Part shown: positions 1 to 8,308 of the stretch, one piece after another
How positions within the stretch are numbered: the stretch's first letter is position 1
Layout: each line of letters begins with the position of its first letter
DNA from: an uncultured Pelagibacteraceae bacterium
GTDB lineage: Bacteria; Pseudomonadota; Alphaproteobacteria; Pelagibacterales; Pelagibacteraceae
Direction: 5' to 3'
Length of the DNA: 64,000 nt
NCBI GenBank assembly: GCA_902594675.1
Contig: CACJNE010000007.1
Span: 16,760-80,759 of the forward strand
The notes under the pieces: generated by a model
What the model was told of the DNA's origin: nothing
Databases searched by the model: none
The model's input: only the letters and a program-made list of their open reading frames with translations
Position numbers and translations under genes: made by a program

Positions 1-82
1 GCAAAAAAGAGATCCAGGAGAAGTTGCTAGAGATTGGATGTCTAAAAATAAATCAACAGTTGACGGCTGGTTAGGTTTATAA
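1..82 (+). CDS. Glycine betaine/proline ABC transporter substrate-binding protein, C-terminal end (partial)
   Basis: Only the last 26 codons are inside the window, read from base 2 and ending in TAA at 80-82. The tail includes DWMSKNKSTVDGWLG, which fits the C-terminus of OpuAC/ProX-type periplasmic betaine-binding proteins, where a final helix is followed by a Trp-Leu-Gly ending. The assignment rests mainly on context: the next two genes are a ProV-type ATPase and a ProW-type permease, and the binding-protein gene is separated from them by a strong hairpin. The 5' part of the gene lies upstream of the window, so the substrate cannot be judged from the pocket. Confidence 0.7.
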   Translation, partial: QKRDPGEVARDWMSKNKSTVDGWLGL

Positions 83-102
83 TTTAGTAATAAAAATTAA
101 AT

Positions 103-129
103 TACCTGGCGACCGTTGGTTGCCAGGTA
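103..129 (+). promoter_or_regulatory. 12-bp intercistronic hairpin after the binding-protein gene
   Basis: Bases 103-114 pair with 118-129 around a GTT triloop: twelve consecutive pairs, one of them G-T. It lies 20 bp after the binding-protein stop and 33 bp before the ATPase start. The following bases are T-rich but not a clean T-run, so it may be a leaky terminator or a 3' stabiliser of the upstream message. Comparable hairpins occur at 6969-6995, 24255-24291 and 28896-28925 at the same operon position. Confidence 0.75.
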
Positions 130-162
130 TCATTTTCATTCATTTTAAGTTAAAATATTTTC

Positions 163-1215
163 ATGGAAGCAGCTATACAAATTCAAAATGTCTGGAAAAT
201 ATTTGGTAATACATCACAAGATGCATTAGATGCAATCCAAAATAAAAAAATTTCAAAACAAGAAGCATTAGAGAAATATAATTCTGTAATTGGTGTTTCG
301 GATGTTTCGTTTGATGTCAATAAGGGTGAAATATTTTGTGTAATGGGTTTGTCTGGAAGTGGAAAATCAACACTAGTTAGACACATTAATAGATTATTAG
401 AACCAACATCTGGAAAAATATTAATAAATAATCAGGACGTAATGCAATTTAATAAGGAAAACCTTCAAGAATTAAGAAACAAAAAAATTGGTATGGTTTT
501 TCAAAATTTTGCATTAATGCCTCACAGATCAGTTTTAGATAATATAGCTATGCCTTTGGAAATTAGAGGTGTTAGCAAAAATGATAGATTAGATGCTGCA
601 AATAACATTTTAAACATTGTCGAATTACAAGGATGGGGAAATAAATATGCTCATGAATTATCTGGAGGAATGCAGCAAAGAGTAGGTCTGGCTAGAGCAT
701 TAGCAGCAGATCCAGAATTTCTTTTGATGGATGAACCTTTCAGTGCTTTAGATCCGTTAATTAGACGACAACTTCAAAGTGAATTTATAAAACTTTCAAA
801 GCAAATGAAAAAAACAACTGTATTTATAACTCACGATTTAGATGAGGCGGTAAGAGTAGGTCACAGAATAGCTATAATGAGAGATGGAGAAGTAGTACAA
901 ATTGGAACACCAGAGGAAATAGTAGTAAATCCATCTGATGAGTATGTTGCAGATTTTGTAAAAGGAATTTCAAGATTAAAAGTCGTTCAGGCTAAGACAA
1001 TTATGCAATCTATTGAAGAATATAAGAAAAATTTTGGAGATAATTTAAGCAATAATGAGAAAGTTAATGAAAACGACATATTAAGCAAACTTATTGAAAC
1101 TTCAGTAACAGAAGATAAACCAATAATAGTTACAAATAATGACAACTTAGAAGTTGGTATAATTACACAATCAGATTTGCTGAAAGCAGTTGTTGAGGGG
1201 AATGACAGTGAGTAA
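163..1215 (+). CDS. proV: Glycine betaine/proline ABC transporter ATP-binding protein (ProV/OpuAA type)
   Basis: A 350-residue ATPase that would energise uptake of a quaternary amine such as glycine betaine. The N-terminal segment (to about residue 40) contains the long pre-Walker extension typical of ProV/OpuAA. The Walker A is GLSGSGKST near residues 63-71, the signature is LSGGMQQRVGLARAL near 167, and the Walker B is FLLMDEPFSALDP near 186. The C-terminus after about residue 270 is a short CBS-like regulatory part ending in a VGIITQSDLLKAV stretch; OpuA-type CBS modules sense ionic strength. The start is ATG at 163. The gene overlaps the next by 14 bp, so the two are translated together. 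Confidence 0.93.
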   Translation: MEAAIQIQNVWKIFGNTSQDALDAIQNKKISKQEALEKYNSVIGVSDVSFDVNKGEIFCVMGLSGSGKSTLVRHINRLLEPTSGKILINNQDVMQFNKENLQELRNKKIGMVFQNFALMPHRSVLDNIAMPLEIRGVSKNDRLDAANNILNIVELQGWGNKYAHELSGGMQQRVGLARALAADPEFLLMDEPFSALDPLIRRQLQSEFIKLSKQMKKTTVFITHDLDEAVRVGHRIAIMRDGEVVQIGTPEEIVVNPSDEYVADFVKGISRLKVVQAKTIMQSIEEYKKNFGDNLSNNEKVNENDILSKLIETSVTEDKPIIVTNNDNLEVGIITQSDLLKAVVEGNDSE

Positions 1216-2710
1216 AGAAATTAAAAATTTATCTAGATCTGAATTAATTAAAAATTTTGTGATTTCTAATCCAGATTACTACATTGATGAATTTAAAAAA
1301 ATTGGAAGCAAACCCTCTTATTCTTTTTCTTTTAATTTATTTGCCGCATTATTTGGACCAATGTGGTTTGGATTAAGAAATATTTGGAATTATGCGCTAG
1401 CATTTTTAATAATCGAAACATTTGCTGTTGTTCAAATAATTAGAGGCTTATTTGGAAACATTACTAAAGACGCCTTAGAAAAAATTGATAAAATTCAATC
1501 AACTATTGATTTTAGATACAAACAATTAGAGGCTGCAAAAGAAAACAATCCAGATAAAGTCGAAGTCTACGAGAGGGCAATTAAATCACTTGAAGACGCA
1601 ATGAAGGAATATGTAGTTGATGTTCAGCAAATCGAAGCTTCAGCAATATGGATTACTATTTCAGGAATTGTATTATTAATTTTTGTAAAATTTATTCAAG
1701 GAATATTAGCAAATACAGTTTTAGAAAAAAGATACTCTGAATGGTTATCAAATAAATCGATTAGTCCTGGAATGAAAACAAAAAATTATTTTTTAAGTAT
1801 TGGTTTTACTATAATTATTATGTTTTTTTCAGTAATTCATTATAGCTTTCCAGGTTTCTTCTCAATAATGAATGATTTTCCTACACATCCAGAAATAAGA
1901 CTCACCTCTATTAAATGGGTTGAAACAATTTTTGATTACGCAGTAATAAAAGGAGATGCAGTATTTACCGCAATAACAATTGGAATTAGATCTGTTCTTG
2001 ATTTTTTAGAACTTTTATTTGTCAAAACACCTTGGATTGTGATTATAACTACCATTGTAGTTTTAACTGCTTTATCAGCAGGCATTAGGACTGCAATATA
2101 CTCTGCAGGATTTTTAGCTTACATGGGTTTTTTGGGATTTTGGGTTAAAGCAATGACAACACTTGCCTTACTGGGAACTGCTGCAATTTTAAGTATTGTT
2201 ATTGGAATACCTCTAGGAATTTATTGTGCAAGACGTCAAAGATTTTATTCAATGATCAGACCAATAATGGATTTTATGCAAACAATGCCTGCATTTGTAT
2301 TTATGATTCCCGTCATTGCATTTTTTGGAACAGGGAAGGTCGCAGCAGTAATCATTACAATGATTTTTGGAGGAACACCTGTCGTGAGACTTACAGTATT
2401 AGGCTTAAGAGGAGTTCCTGAAACTATTAGAGAGGCAGCAATAGCTTACGGTGCATCTAAATGGTATCTTCTTAGAAAAGTAGATTTACCGCTTGCAACA
2501 CCATCAATACTTGCTGGTGTAAATCAAACTGTAATGTTAAGTTTAGCAATGGTTGTTGTGGCTTCACTTATTGGAGCAAAAGGTTTAGGACAGGACGTAC
2601 TCGAGGCACTTCAATATGCAAATGTTGGACAGGGAATTTTAGCTGGTGTTGCAATATTATTTGTTGCATTAATATTAGATAGAGTAGTTCAAGGTAAGAA
2701 AAGAGTATAA
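1202..2710 (+). CDS. proW: Glycine betaine/proline ABC transporter permease with N-terminal membrane/coiled-coil extension (ProW type)
   Basis: Permease of the betaine importer, about 502 residues, considerably longer than many bacterial ProW proteins. The C-terminal 250 residues are the canonical BPD_transp_1 unit with an EAA loop (IREAAIAYGASKWYLLRKVDLP). The N-terminal ~200 residues hold a hydrophobic FNLFAALFGPMWFGLR segment resembling DUF2628-type membrane domains, then a charged, heptad-like stretch (KIDKIQSTIDFRYKQLEAAK and following) and further membrane segments. The open frame extends to a TTG at 1190. I choose ATG 1202, but GTG 1208 has better spacing from the AGGGG at 1196-1200 and is a real alternative. 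It overlaps the ATPase gene, supporting one operon. Confidence 0.9.
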   Translation: MTVSKEIKNLSRSELIKNFVISNPDYYIDEFKKIGSKPSYSFSFNLFAALFGPMWFGLRNIWNYALAFLIIETFAVVQIIRGLFGNITKDALEKIDKIQSTIDFRYKQLEAAKENNPDKVEVYERAIKSLEDAMKEYVVDVQQIEASAIWITISGIVLLIFVKFIQGILANTVLEKRYSEWLSNKSISPGMKTKNYFLSIGFTIIIMFFSVIHYSFPGFFSIMNDFPTHPEIRLTSIKWVETIFDYAVIKGDAVFTAITIGIRSVLDFLELLFVKTPWIVIITTIVVLTALSAGIRTAIYSAGFLAYMGFLGFWVKAMTTLALLGTAAILSIVIGIPLGIYCARRQRFYSMIRPIMDFMQTMPAFVFMIPVIAFFGTGKVAAVIITMIFGGTPVVRLTVLGLRGVPETIREAAIAYGASKWYLLRKVDLPLATPSILAGVNQTVMLSLAMVVVASLIGAKGLGQDVLEALQYANVGQGILAGVAILFVALILDRVVQGKKRV

Positions 2711-2717
2711 TACCTTA

Positions 2718-3887
2718 ATGAACAAAAATGTATGGTTGTTATTTGCTAGCAATGCATTTGCATTCTCTGTTGCACCTGTAACTGTTTTTTTAAGTGGAAT
2801 TATTGGAACTAGTATCAGTCCAATAAAATCTCTTTCAACATTACCTATGTCATTATCAATTGTTGGTACAGCTATTTTTATTATAGCTGCCTCTAAAATT
2901 ATGAGTATTACAGGAAGAAAAAAAGGTTTTATATTTTCATCTATAACAACTTCATTATTTGCACTATTAGCAGCATATTCTGTATTAAAGCAAAATTTTA
3001 TTCTGTATTCATTTTCTTGTTTTTGTCTTGGATTTGGAATGGCTTTTGCTCATCAGTATCGTTTTGCTGCAGCGGAAAGTGTTGACAAAAAACAAGCACC
3101 AAAAGCTATTTCACTATTACTTTTTGCGGGGATTTTGTCAGCTTTACTGGGTCCAAATTTAGCAAATTTTGGAAAAAATATTATTTCAGAGGGATTGTAT
3201 GTCGGCTCTTATCTTTGTTTATCTTTATTAACTTTATCATCTATTATTTTTTTAATTTTTTATAAAGAAAACAAAATAATTAATAATAAGAAAAATTTAA
3301 AAGGAAGATCAGTTTTAGAATTGATGTCTCAACCAAGATTTTTACAGGCATTAGTCTCGTCATCATTCGCTTACGCAGTTATGTCTTTTTTAATGACTGC
3401 TACTCCTATTAGTATGCATATTCATGATAATATGTCTTTAAATAATACAAGTTTTGTAATTCAATTACATATCATAAGCATGTTTTTGCCAGCATTAATT
3501 ACTGGGAATTTAATTAAAAAATATGGGCATAGTAAAATTATGTATTTTGGTGTCTTATTTTTTATATTTACAATTATACTTAGTTACTTCGATCAAACAG
3601 TGATCAACTATCTTTTTTCATTAGTTTTTTTAGGCCTTGGGTGGAATTTTCTATTTATATCTGGAACAAGTTTATTAGTTTTAAATTATAAAGAAGAAGA
3701 AAGATTTAGAGCACAAGGATTTAATGATTTTATCGTCTTTTCAATTCAAGCTACAGCAAGTTTAACAGCGGGAATTGTTTTAAGTTTTACAAGTTGGAAA
3801 ATAATGAACATATTGTGTATCCCATTTTTAATAATTATAATTTTTACCACCTTTAGAGCTGACAGATTGTTAAATAAAAACAACTAA
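2718..3887 (+). CDS. Major facilitator superfamily transporter
   Basis: A 389-residue, strongly hydrophobic protein with roughly twelve membrane segments and the usual two-half layout. A basic loop after the second segment (MSITGRKKGFIFSS) corresponds to the MFS inter-helix 2-3 motif. It starts seven bases after the permease stop in the same direction, so it is probably co-transcribed with the betaine system, though MFS carriers do not usually belong to that complex. I cannot name a substrate. An exporter or importer for a related osmolyte is possible but only inferred from position. Confidence 0.85.
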   Translation: MNKNVWLLFASNAFAFSVAPVTVFLSGIIGTSISPIKSLSTLPMSLSIVGTAIFIIAASKIMSITGRKKGFIFSSITTSLFALLAAYSVLKQNFILYSFSCFCLGFGMAFAHQYRFAAAESVDKKQAPKAISLLLFAGILSALLGPNLANFGKNIISEGLYVGSYLCLSLLTLSSIIFLIFYKENKIINNKKNLKGRSVLELMSQPRFLQALVSSSFAYAVMSFLMTATPISMHIHDNMSLNNTSFVIQLHIISMFLPALITGNLIKKYGHSKIMYFGVLFFIFTIILSYFDQTVINYLFSLVFLGLGWNFLFISGTSLLVLNYKEEERFRAQGFNDFIVFSIQATASLTAGIVLSFTSWKIMNILCIPFLIIIIFTTFRADRLLNKNN

Positions 3888-3952
3888 AGACGTGTCAACT
3901 TGTTACACCACATAGTTATTGTTTATTGACTTTAAAAGAATATATCACCGCT

Positions 3953-4396
3953 ATGACTAGATATAATAAATTAATAAGTTCATTTATAATATTAATCAGT
4001 ATATTTTTTACGAATATAGCTTTAGGTGCGGATGTTACAGTGGAAATGCTTAACAGGCTTGATAAAGAATCAAATGTTTTTGAGCCTAAAATAGTAAGAG
4101 TTAACCCTGGAGATACAGTCCTTTGGAAGGCAACAGATAAAGGACATAATGTTGAATTCATAAAAAAAGGTGTGCCAGAAGGCGTTGGTAAGTTTAAATC
4201 AAAGTTCAATAAAGATGTCGAATATAAATTCGAGGTCCCAGGTATTTATGCTTACTGGTGTACACCACACAAAAATATGGGAATGATTGGTTTTGTGGTT
4301 GTTGGAGACGATAAATCAAACCTTGATGCTATTAAAAAACTTAGATTTTCATCTAAATCTAAAAAATTAGCACCAGGTTTAATAGACCAACTATAA
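3953..4396 (+). CDS. Pseudoazurin-like type 1 (blue) copper protein
   Basis: A 147-residue exported cupredoxin, probably a small periplasmic electron carrier. The start is taken as ATG 3953, because it begins a clean signal peptide (MTRYNKLISS, a hydrophobic run, then ALGAD), whereas the longer frame from TTG 3926 adds nine residues of no apparent use. The type 1 copper ligands are visible: His65 in DKGHNVEF, then Cys103, His106 and Met111 in YWCTPHKNMGM, the spacing seen in pseudoazurin and amicyanin-like proteins. A C-terminal helix-like tail of about 30 residues follows the copper loop, as in pseudoazurin. Its partner is not evident from the neighbours. It ends convergently with, and overlaps by 6 bp, the HAD gene. 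Confidence 0.88.
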   Translation: MTRYNKLISSFIILISIFFTNIALGADVTVEMLNRLDKESNVFEPKIVRVNPGDTVLWKATDKGHNVEFIKKGVPEGVGKFKSKFNKDVEYKFEVPGIYAYWCTPHKNMGMIGFVVVGDDKSNLDAIKKLRFSSKSKKLAPGLIDQL

Positions 4397-5053
4397 ATCA
4401 GCAAATATTTTTGAGTTAAGCCGTCTAACTTTTATAAATGAATCCTTGTACTTCCCGGAGCGGTGAAAATCGCCCGGGAATGCAATACATTTGAGTTTAG
4501 CTTTTTTAGCATATTTTAAACTGATCTCTGTGTCTTCAATTGCTAAACAATTTTTATTTGAAAGTTTTAATTTTTTTAGACAATGTAAGTAAATATCTGT
4601 CTTGTTGTTAAAGTTTTTTATAATTTTGTCATGTCCGATGTAATCAAAATCTCTTTTTTTTATATATTTATTTAATGATATAAATACTGCATCAACATTA
4701 TTTTTTGTAGTAGAGGTTACAAAGCCAATTTTTAATTTATTTTTTTTACAATATTTGATAACATCAATTACTCCAGCACGTGGCTTTAATTTATTCTTTT
4801 TTAAAAAATTATTAAAAATTAAAGTTTTTAAATTCCTAATTTTTTTTGCATTAACTAACGTTTTTTTCTCTAGACTAAATTTTTTTACTCTTTTTTCTCC
4901 GCCAGATTTTTTTAACATAGATTGATACAATACTTTACTCCAATGCCATTTTAATCCTGAGATTTTAAAAGCTAAATTAAAGCAATTTCTTTGAATATTG
5001 GATGTTTCAACTATTGTACCAATAGAACCAAATAATAAGGCTTTAATTGCCAT
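4391..5053 (-). CDS. HAD-superfamily protein lacking the nucleophile aspartate
   Basis: A 220-residue protein with HAD (CbbY/phosphoglycolate phosphatase-like) architecture and a helical cap. Motif II (VTSTTKNN), a downstream lysine and motif IV (CLAIEDTEISLKYAKKA) are recognisable. Motif I, normally hhhDxDGT, reads LLFGSIGT at residues 7-13, so both the nucleophile (position 9) and the general acid/base (position 11) aspartates are replaced by Gly and Ile. I recall similar FGSIGT variants in alphaproteobacterial CbbY-like proteins, but cannot check that here. It is the last gene of a seven-gene operon, and its ATG overlaps the permease stop as TAATG. HAD genes often accompany sugar/polyol importers; a non-catalytic or altered role is likely. 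Confidence 0.85.
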   Translation of the reverse strand: MAIKALLFGSIGTIVETSNIQRNCFNLAFKISGLKWHWSKVLYQSMLKKSGGEKRVKKFSLEKKTLVNAKKIRNLKTLIFNNFLKKNKLKPRAGVIDVIKYCKKNKLKIGFVTSTTKNNVDAVFISLNKYIKKRDFDYIGHDKIIKNFNNKTDIYLHCLKKLKLSNKNCLAIEDTEISLKYAKKAKLKCIAFPGDFHRSGKYKDSFIKVRRLNSKIFADL

Positions 5054-5934
5054 TATCCTTTAACAGCACCAGTAGTTAAGCCACTTATTACTTGTCTTTG
5101 AAAAAACATGACTAACATAAATAATGGTGCGGTTGCTGACACAACTGCTGAAACAGCCCACATTAAATTACCTTCGTGTTGATTTGTACCAAGATAACTT
5201 TGAATTTTTGGGACCATTGTGTGGTTTTCTTGATTTAATAATAATGCAGTAACTGTAAAGTCATTATAAGCCAACATTAGACTAAACAAACCAGCTGTAA
5301 TAACTCCAGGCCACATTACGGGCATGATTATATACCTAAATGCTTGAAAATATGAGCAACCATCAATTAAAGCACTTTCATCTAATTCTTTAGGTACGGT
5401 TTTAAAAAAAGAATAAAGTAGCCATAAAGTAAAAGGTTGATTTATTGCAACTAAAACCACAATTGTGGTTGGTAAAATTCCCCAAATCTGTAATTCAAAA
5501 AATGGAAAAAGATATCCTGATACTAATGTTATATGTGGCATTGCTCTAAAAATTAATGCTGCGATTAATATCCAAAAAGCATATCTTTCAGTAGATCTAG
5601 ATAAAGCATAAGCACCTAAAGTTCCTAAAAAAAGTGATATAGAGACAACAAATACTGTTACTATTATCGTATTTCTCGATGCTTTCCAAAATTCACCTTC
5701 AGTCCAGGCTTCAGAATATGCTTTTGAAGTAAATTGACCTCCTGTTTCTAATAACGTATTAAATGCTGAGATCGCATACCACCAATCAGCTCTAGAAAAA
5801 AAATCTGCTCTTACTTTAAATGATCCCCAAAAAGTCCAAATGAATGGAAAGCATGCAATTAATAACCATATTATTATAAAAGTCGTGTTAAATGTTCTAA
5901 GGGCATTTGATCTTTTGTCTAAACCATATTCCAT
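5053..5934 (-). CDS. Carbohydrate-type ABC transporter permease (MalG/UgpE family)
   Basis: A 293-residue inner-membrane permease with six predicted membrane helices and the family's cytoplasmic EAA loop (DESALIDGCSYFQAFRYIIMPV), which contacts the ATPase. It pairs with the larger permease encoded just upstream; the two genes overlap as TAATG at 5934. MalG-family members usually import sugars, polyols, glycerol-3-phosphate or other polar organics. The neighbouring NTF2-like, cupin and MetE-like genes do not indicate a common sugar. The ATPase for this importer is most likely the one at 12481, in the divergent operon. Confidence 0.92.
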   Translation of the reverse strand: MEYGLDKRSNALRTFNTTFIIIWLLIACFPFIWTFWGSFKVRADFFSRADWWYAISAFNTLLETGGQFTSKAYSEAWTEGEFWKASRNTIIVTVFVVSISLFLGTLGAYALSRSTERYAFWILIAALIFRAMPHITLVSGYLFPFFELQIWGILPTTIVVLVAINQPFTLWLLYSFFKTVPKELDESALIDGCSYFQAFRYIIMPVMWPGVITAGLFSLMLAYNDFTVTALLLNQENHTMVPKIQSYLGTNQHEGNLMWAVSAVVSATAPLFMLVMFFQRQVISGLTTGAVKG

Positions 5935-6962
5935 TATCTTGCCGTCCTAAATTCTTTCCAAGTCCTAATTAATACTGGTGCTAACAATATAGCTATACCG
6001 ATAATAGTCATCATAGAAGTTGCTGCTGCAGAACCAAATAAGATTACTTCTTCATTGACTAAATTATCATATATTAACCATGATAAAGATTGAGCACTTC
6101 CTTCAGCGCTAAAACCAATTATTGGCTCAAAGACTCTAAAATTGTCCATTAATGATATTAAAGCTACAAAAGTAACAACCGGATAAATATGTGGTAACAC
6201 AATATGTCTAATTCTTTGGTATCTTGACGCTCCATCGATAATTGCTGCCTCAACAGGTTCTTGAGGTACTGTTTGTAATGCAGCATAAAAAACTACAAAA
6301 GCAAAAGGAGAATGATGCCAAATTCCATAGATAATTATCGTTATCCATGTAAGCGTTCTAGATGATTTTAAAGATAGATATGGATCTTCCATCATTAATT
6401 GTAAATTTGCACCAATAATACCTTCTGCATCAATCATCCAAAATAAAACAAGAGATCCTACTAATGGAGTAACTATCATTGGTAATATTGTACCAAATAT
6501 TAATGGGCCTCTTATTTTTCTAGATATTGCATTTAAACTTAACGCTATTATGAAACCTAGTAATAAAACATTGGGAGTTACAAACAAACAATATGTTAAA
6601 GTAAATAAAAGGGCTTTATAAAAAGGTAAATTTGTAACTTGATTGATAAATTCTCCAAAGGTGTCAGTTTCTTTCCAAAAATCTGATATTTGCTCAATAG
6701 CTAAGTGATTTCTATCTATATAAGTACCAAATCCGTTAAATTTACCCAAAGGTTTTTCATCTCTTAATATGGATGTTGCTTCTTGATCAACAACTATCGA
6801 AACTGTACAGCCAAAAGGATCGCATTTCTTAACTTCTTTTACTACTTGATCATGTTGGGCATAAAAAGATTGGATACCAGTAGATATTATTGGCAAACCA
6901 ATAAACAAAATCATTGCCAAACCAGTTGGCAAGAAAAACCAGAAAAAAGTTTTATTTGGCAT
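5934..6962 (-). CDS. Carbohydrate-type ABC transporter permease (MalF/UgpA family)
   Basis: A 342-residue permease with six membrane spans and the EAA loop VEAAIIDGASRYQRIRHIVLP. Between the first and second spans there is an inserted periplasmic region of about 90 residues (KKCDPFGCTVSIVVDQEAT and following), reminiscent of the P2 loop of MalF. Two cysteines in that insert (in CDPFGC) could form a disulfide in the periplasm. The gene follows the binding-protein gene after a 42-bp gap occupied by a strong hairpin, and precedes the MalG-type permease with a TAATG overlap. The substrate is unknown. Confidence 0.92.
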   Translation of the reverse strand: MPNKTFFWFFLPTGLAMILFIGLPIISTGIQSFYAQHDQVVKEVKKCDPFGCTVSIVVDQEATSILRDEKPLGKFNGFGTYIDRNHLAIEQISDFWKETDTFGEFINQVTNLPFYKALLFTLTYCLFVTPNVLLLGFIIALSLNAISRKIRGPLIFGTILPMIVTPLVGSLVLFWMIDAEGIIGANLQLMMEDPYLSLKSSRTLTWITIIIYGIWHHSPFAFVVFYAALQTVPQEPVEAAIIDGASRYQRIRHIVLPHIYPVVTFVALISLMDNFRVFEPIIGFSAEGSAQSLSWLIYDNLVNEEVILFGSAAATSMMTIIGIAILLAPVLIRTWKEFRTAR

Positions 6963-6968
6963 TTAAAA

Positions 6969-6995
6969 TTAAGTGGGGATTAAATCCCCACTTAA
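6969..6995 (-). promoter_or_regulatory. 12-bp intercistronic hairpin after the binding-protein gene
   Basis: Bases 6969-6980 pair perfectly with 6984-6995 around a TAA triloop, with a GTGGGGAT core. The structure fills the short gap between the stop of the binding-protein gene (7005) and the start of the first permease gene (6962). In this position it would protect the binding-protein mRNA from 3' decay or attenuate read-through into the permeases, as REP elements do after malE in enterobacteria. No T-run follows it. Confidence 0.8.
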
Positions 6996-7004
6996 ATATT
7001 TATT

Positions 7005-8231
7005 TTATAGAAAGCCTTGTTCTTTAGCTTTACTTATGTAAGCAGCTTCAACATCTTTCAATGCTTGTTCTGCAGACTCTTTACCTTGTAAGAACTCAAC
7101 TATTTCACTTCCTAATGCACCATGCATTAAACCCATTTGTGGTAACATCGGGTAAGGTTTTGCTCCCATTTTTACAGCTTCAATCACACCAATAGATTTT
7201 GGTCCTGGCACAAAACCTTCAACTAACCAAACAGCTTGGTCAGCTGCATCTGCAACCATTTTTTTATTTGAAGCAGCATGAGCTAGAGCTATAAAAGTTG
7301 CTTCTGCATCACTGTCAGATCTATTTTTTGCTAAAGTAAATCCATCCCACCATAATGTAGCTGCTGGAATATTTCCTCCACCAACAGTTGCCGGTCCAGT
7401 TAATTTAGTTGCTGCAGTAATTTTTGCATCACCTTCGTCATCTAATAAAGTTCCAGATCTTGATGCCCATAATGTCATCAGAGCAACTTTACCAGATTCC
7501 CACTCAACTTTAATTGCTTCACTATCGTGAGTAAGATAATCCGGGTTACTTAAACTTGCTAACTTTTTAAGCATATTCAGTGTAGCCACACCTTTTGCAT
7601 TATTGATATTTGGTTCAGCAGTTCCAGCTTTAAAGAATTCACCACCATGACCAATGAACATGTTTACAAATTCTTCAGCTAAATTCCATCCAGCTTTATA
7701 CGCAGCTGCATACGGATGTTGCATTTTACCTGATGCTCTTATTTTTTCAGATGCAGCAACAACTTCTTCGTAAGTTTTAGGTACAGGTATACCTAATTCT
7801 TTTAAAACATCTTCTCTGTAATACAAATGTTGAGTGTTTGCCATAAAAGCAACAGCCATTACTTTTCCATCAATTGTTATTAATTGGGAGTCTTGTATTC
7901 CTTTTCCATATTTTTTAACTAGATCATCCATAGGTCTAATTAAATCTTGATTCATTAAAGGAACAATCGAACTATTAGCTGCAATTCTTGCTGAAAATTC
8001 AGAAGGGTTTGCAGTTAAAGCTGGAACAGCAATTTTGTTGTGTTCTGATGAGTGAGTAACTTTAAAATCTGCACTTCCTTTACATCCTTTAGCTGTTTCT
8101 ACAAATGTTCTTAATGCTGGAAAATCATTTGCTAAAATATTTATTGAACCACTTGGTTTACTGCAATGCCCATCAGCATATGCTGTTGTTCCAAAAAGCA
8201 CGAACAATAAGGTTAATAGTATTTTTCTCAT
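7005..8231 (-). CDS. Extracellular solute-binding protein, family 1 (sugar-type ABC importer)
   Basis: A 408-residue exported protein with a clear signal peptide (MRKILLTLLFVLFGTTAYADG), so periplasmic. The fold is of the SBP_bac_1 / MalE type: a ANTQHLYYREDVLKELGIPV stretch near residue 130 is the family's typical hinge-proximal signature, and a second-lobe LMTLWASRSG segment follows. It captures the substrate for the two permeases encoded downstream. It lies 77 bp after the MetE-like gene in what looks like one seven-gene operon. The pocket residues cannot be assigned to a ligand by reading. Sorbitol, trehalose or another polyol would be normal for the family, but the enzyme genes around it argue for something less usual. 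Confidence 0.9.
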   Translation of the reverse strand: MRKILLTLLFVLFGTTAYADGHCSKPSGSINILANDFPALRTFVETAKGCKGSADFKVTHSSEHNKIAVPALTANPSEFSARIAANSSIVPLMNQDLIRPMDDLVKKYGKGIQDSQLITIDGKVMAVAFMANTQHLYYREDVLKELGIPVPKTYEEVVAASEKIRASGKMQHPYAAAYKAGWNLAEEFVNMFIGHGGEFFKAGTAEPNINNAKGVATLNMLKKLASLSNPDYLTHDSEAIKVEWESGKVALMTLWASRSGTLLDDEGDAKITAATKLTGPATVGGGNIPAATLWWDGFTLAKNRSDSDAEATFIALAHAASNKKMVADAADQAVWLVEGFVPGPKSIGVIEAVKMGAKPYPMLPQMGLMHGALGSEIVEFLQGKESAEQALKDVEAAYISKAKEQGFL

Positions 8232-8308
8232 ATTTTCTCTCTTTTTTGGTTGTTTATAATTATTCTAATAAAACTATATATTTAAGAATTATTTAATAAA
8301 AGAGATTT

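Noticed and set aside
3926..3952. Longer TTG start for the copper protein
   Set aside because: It places nine polar residues before the signal peptide; ATG 3953 gives a standard leader.
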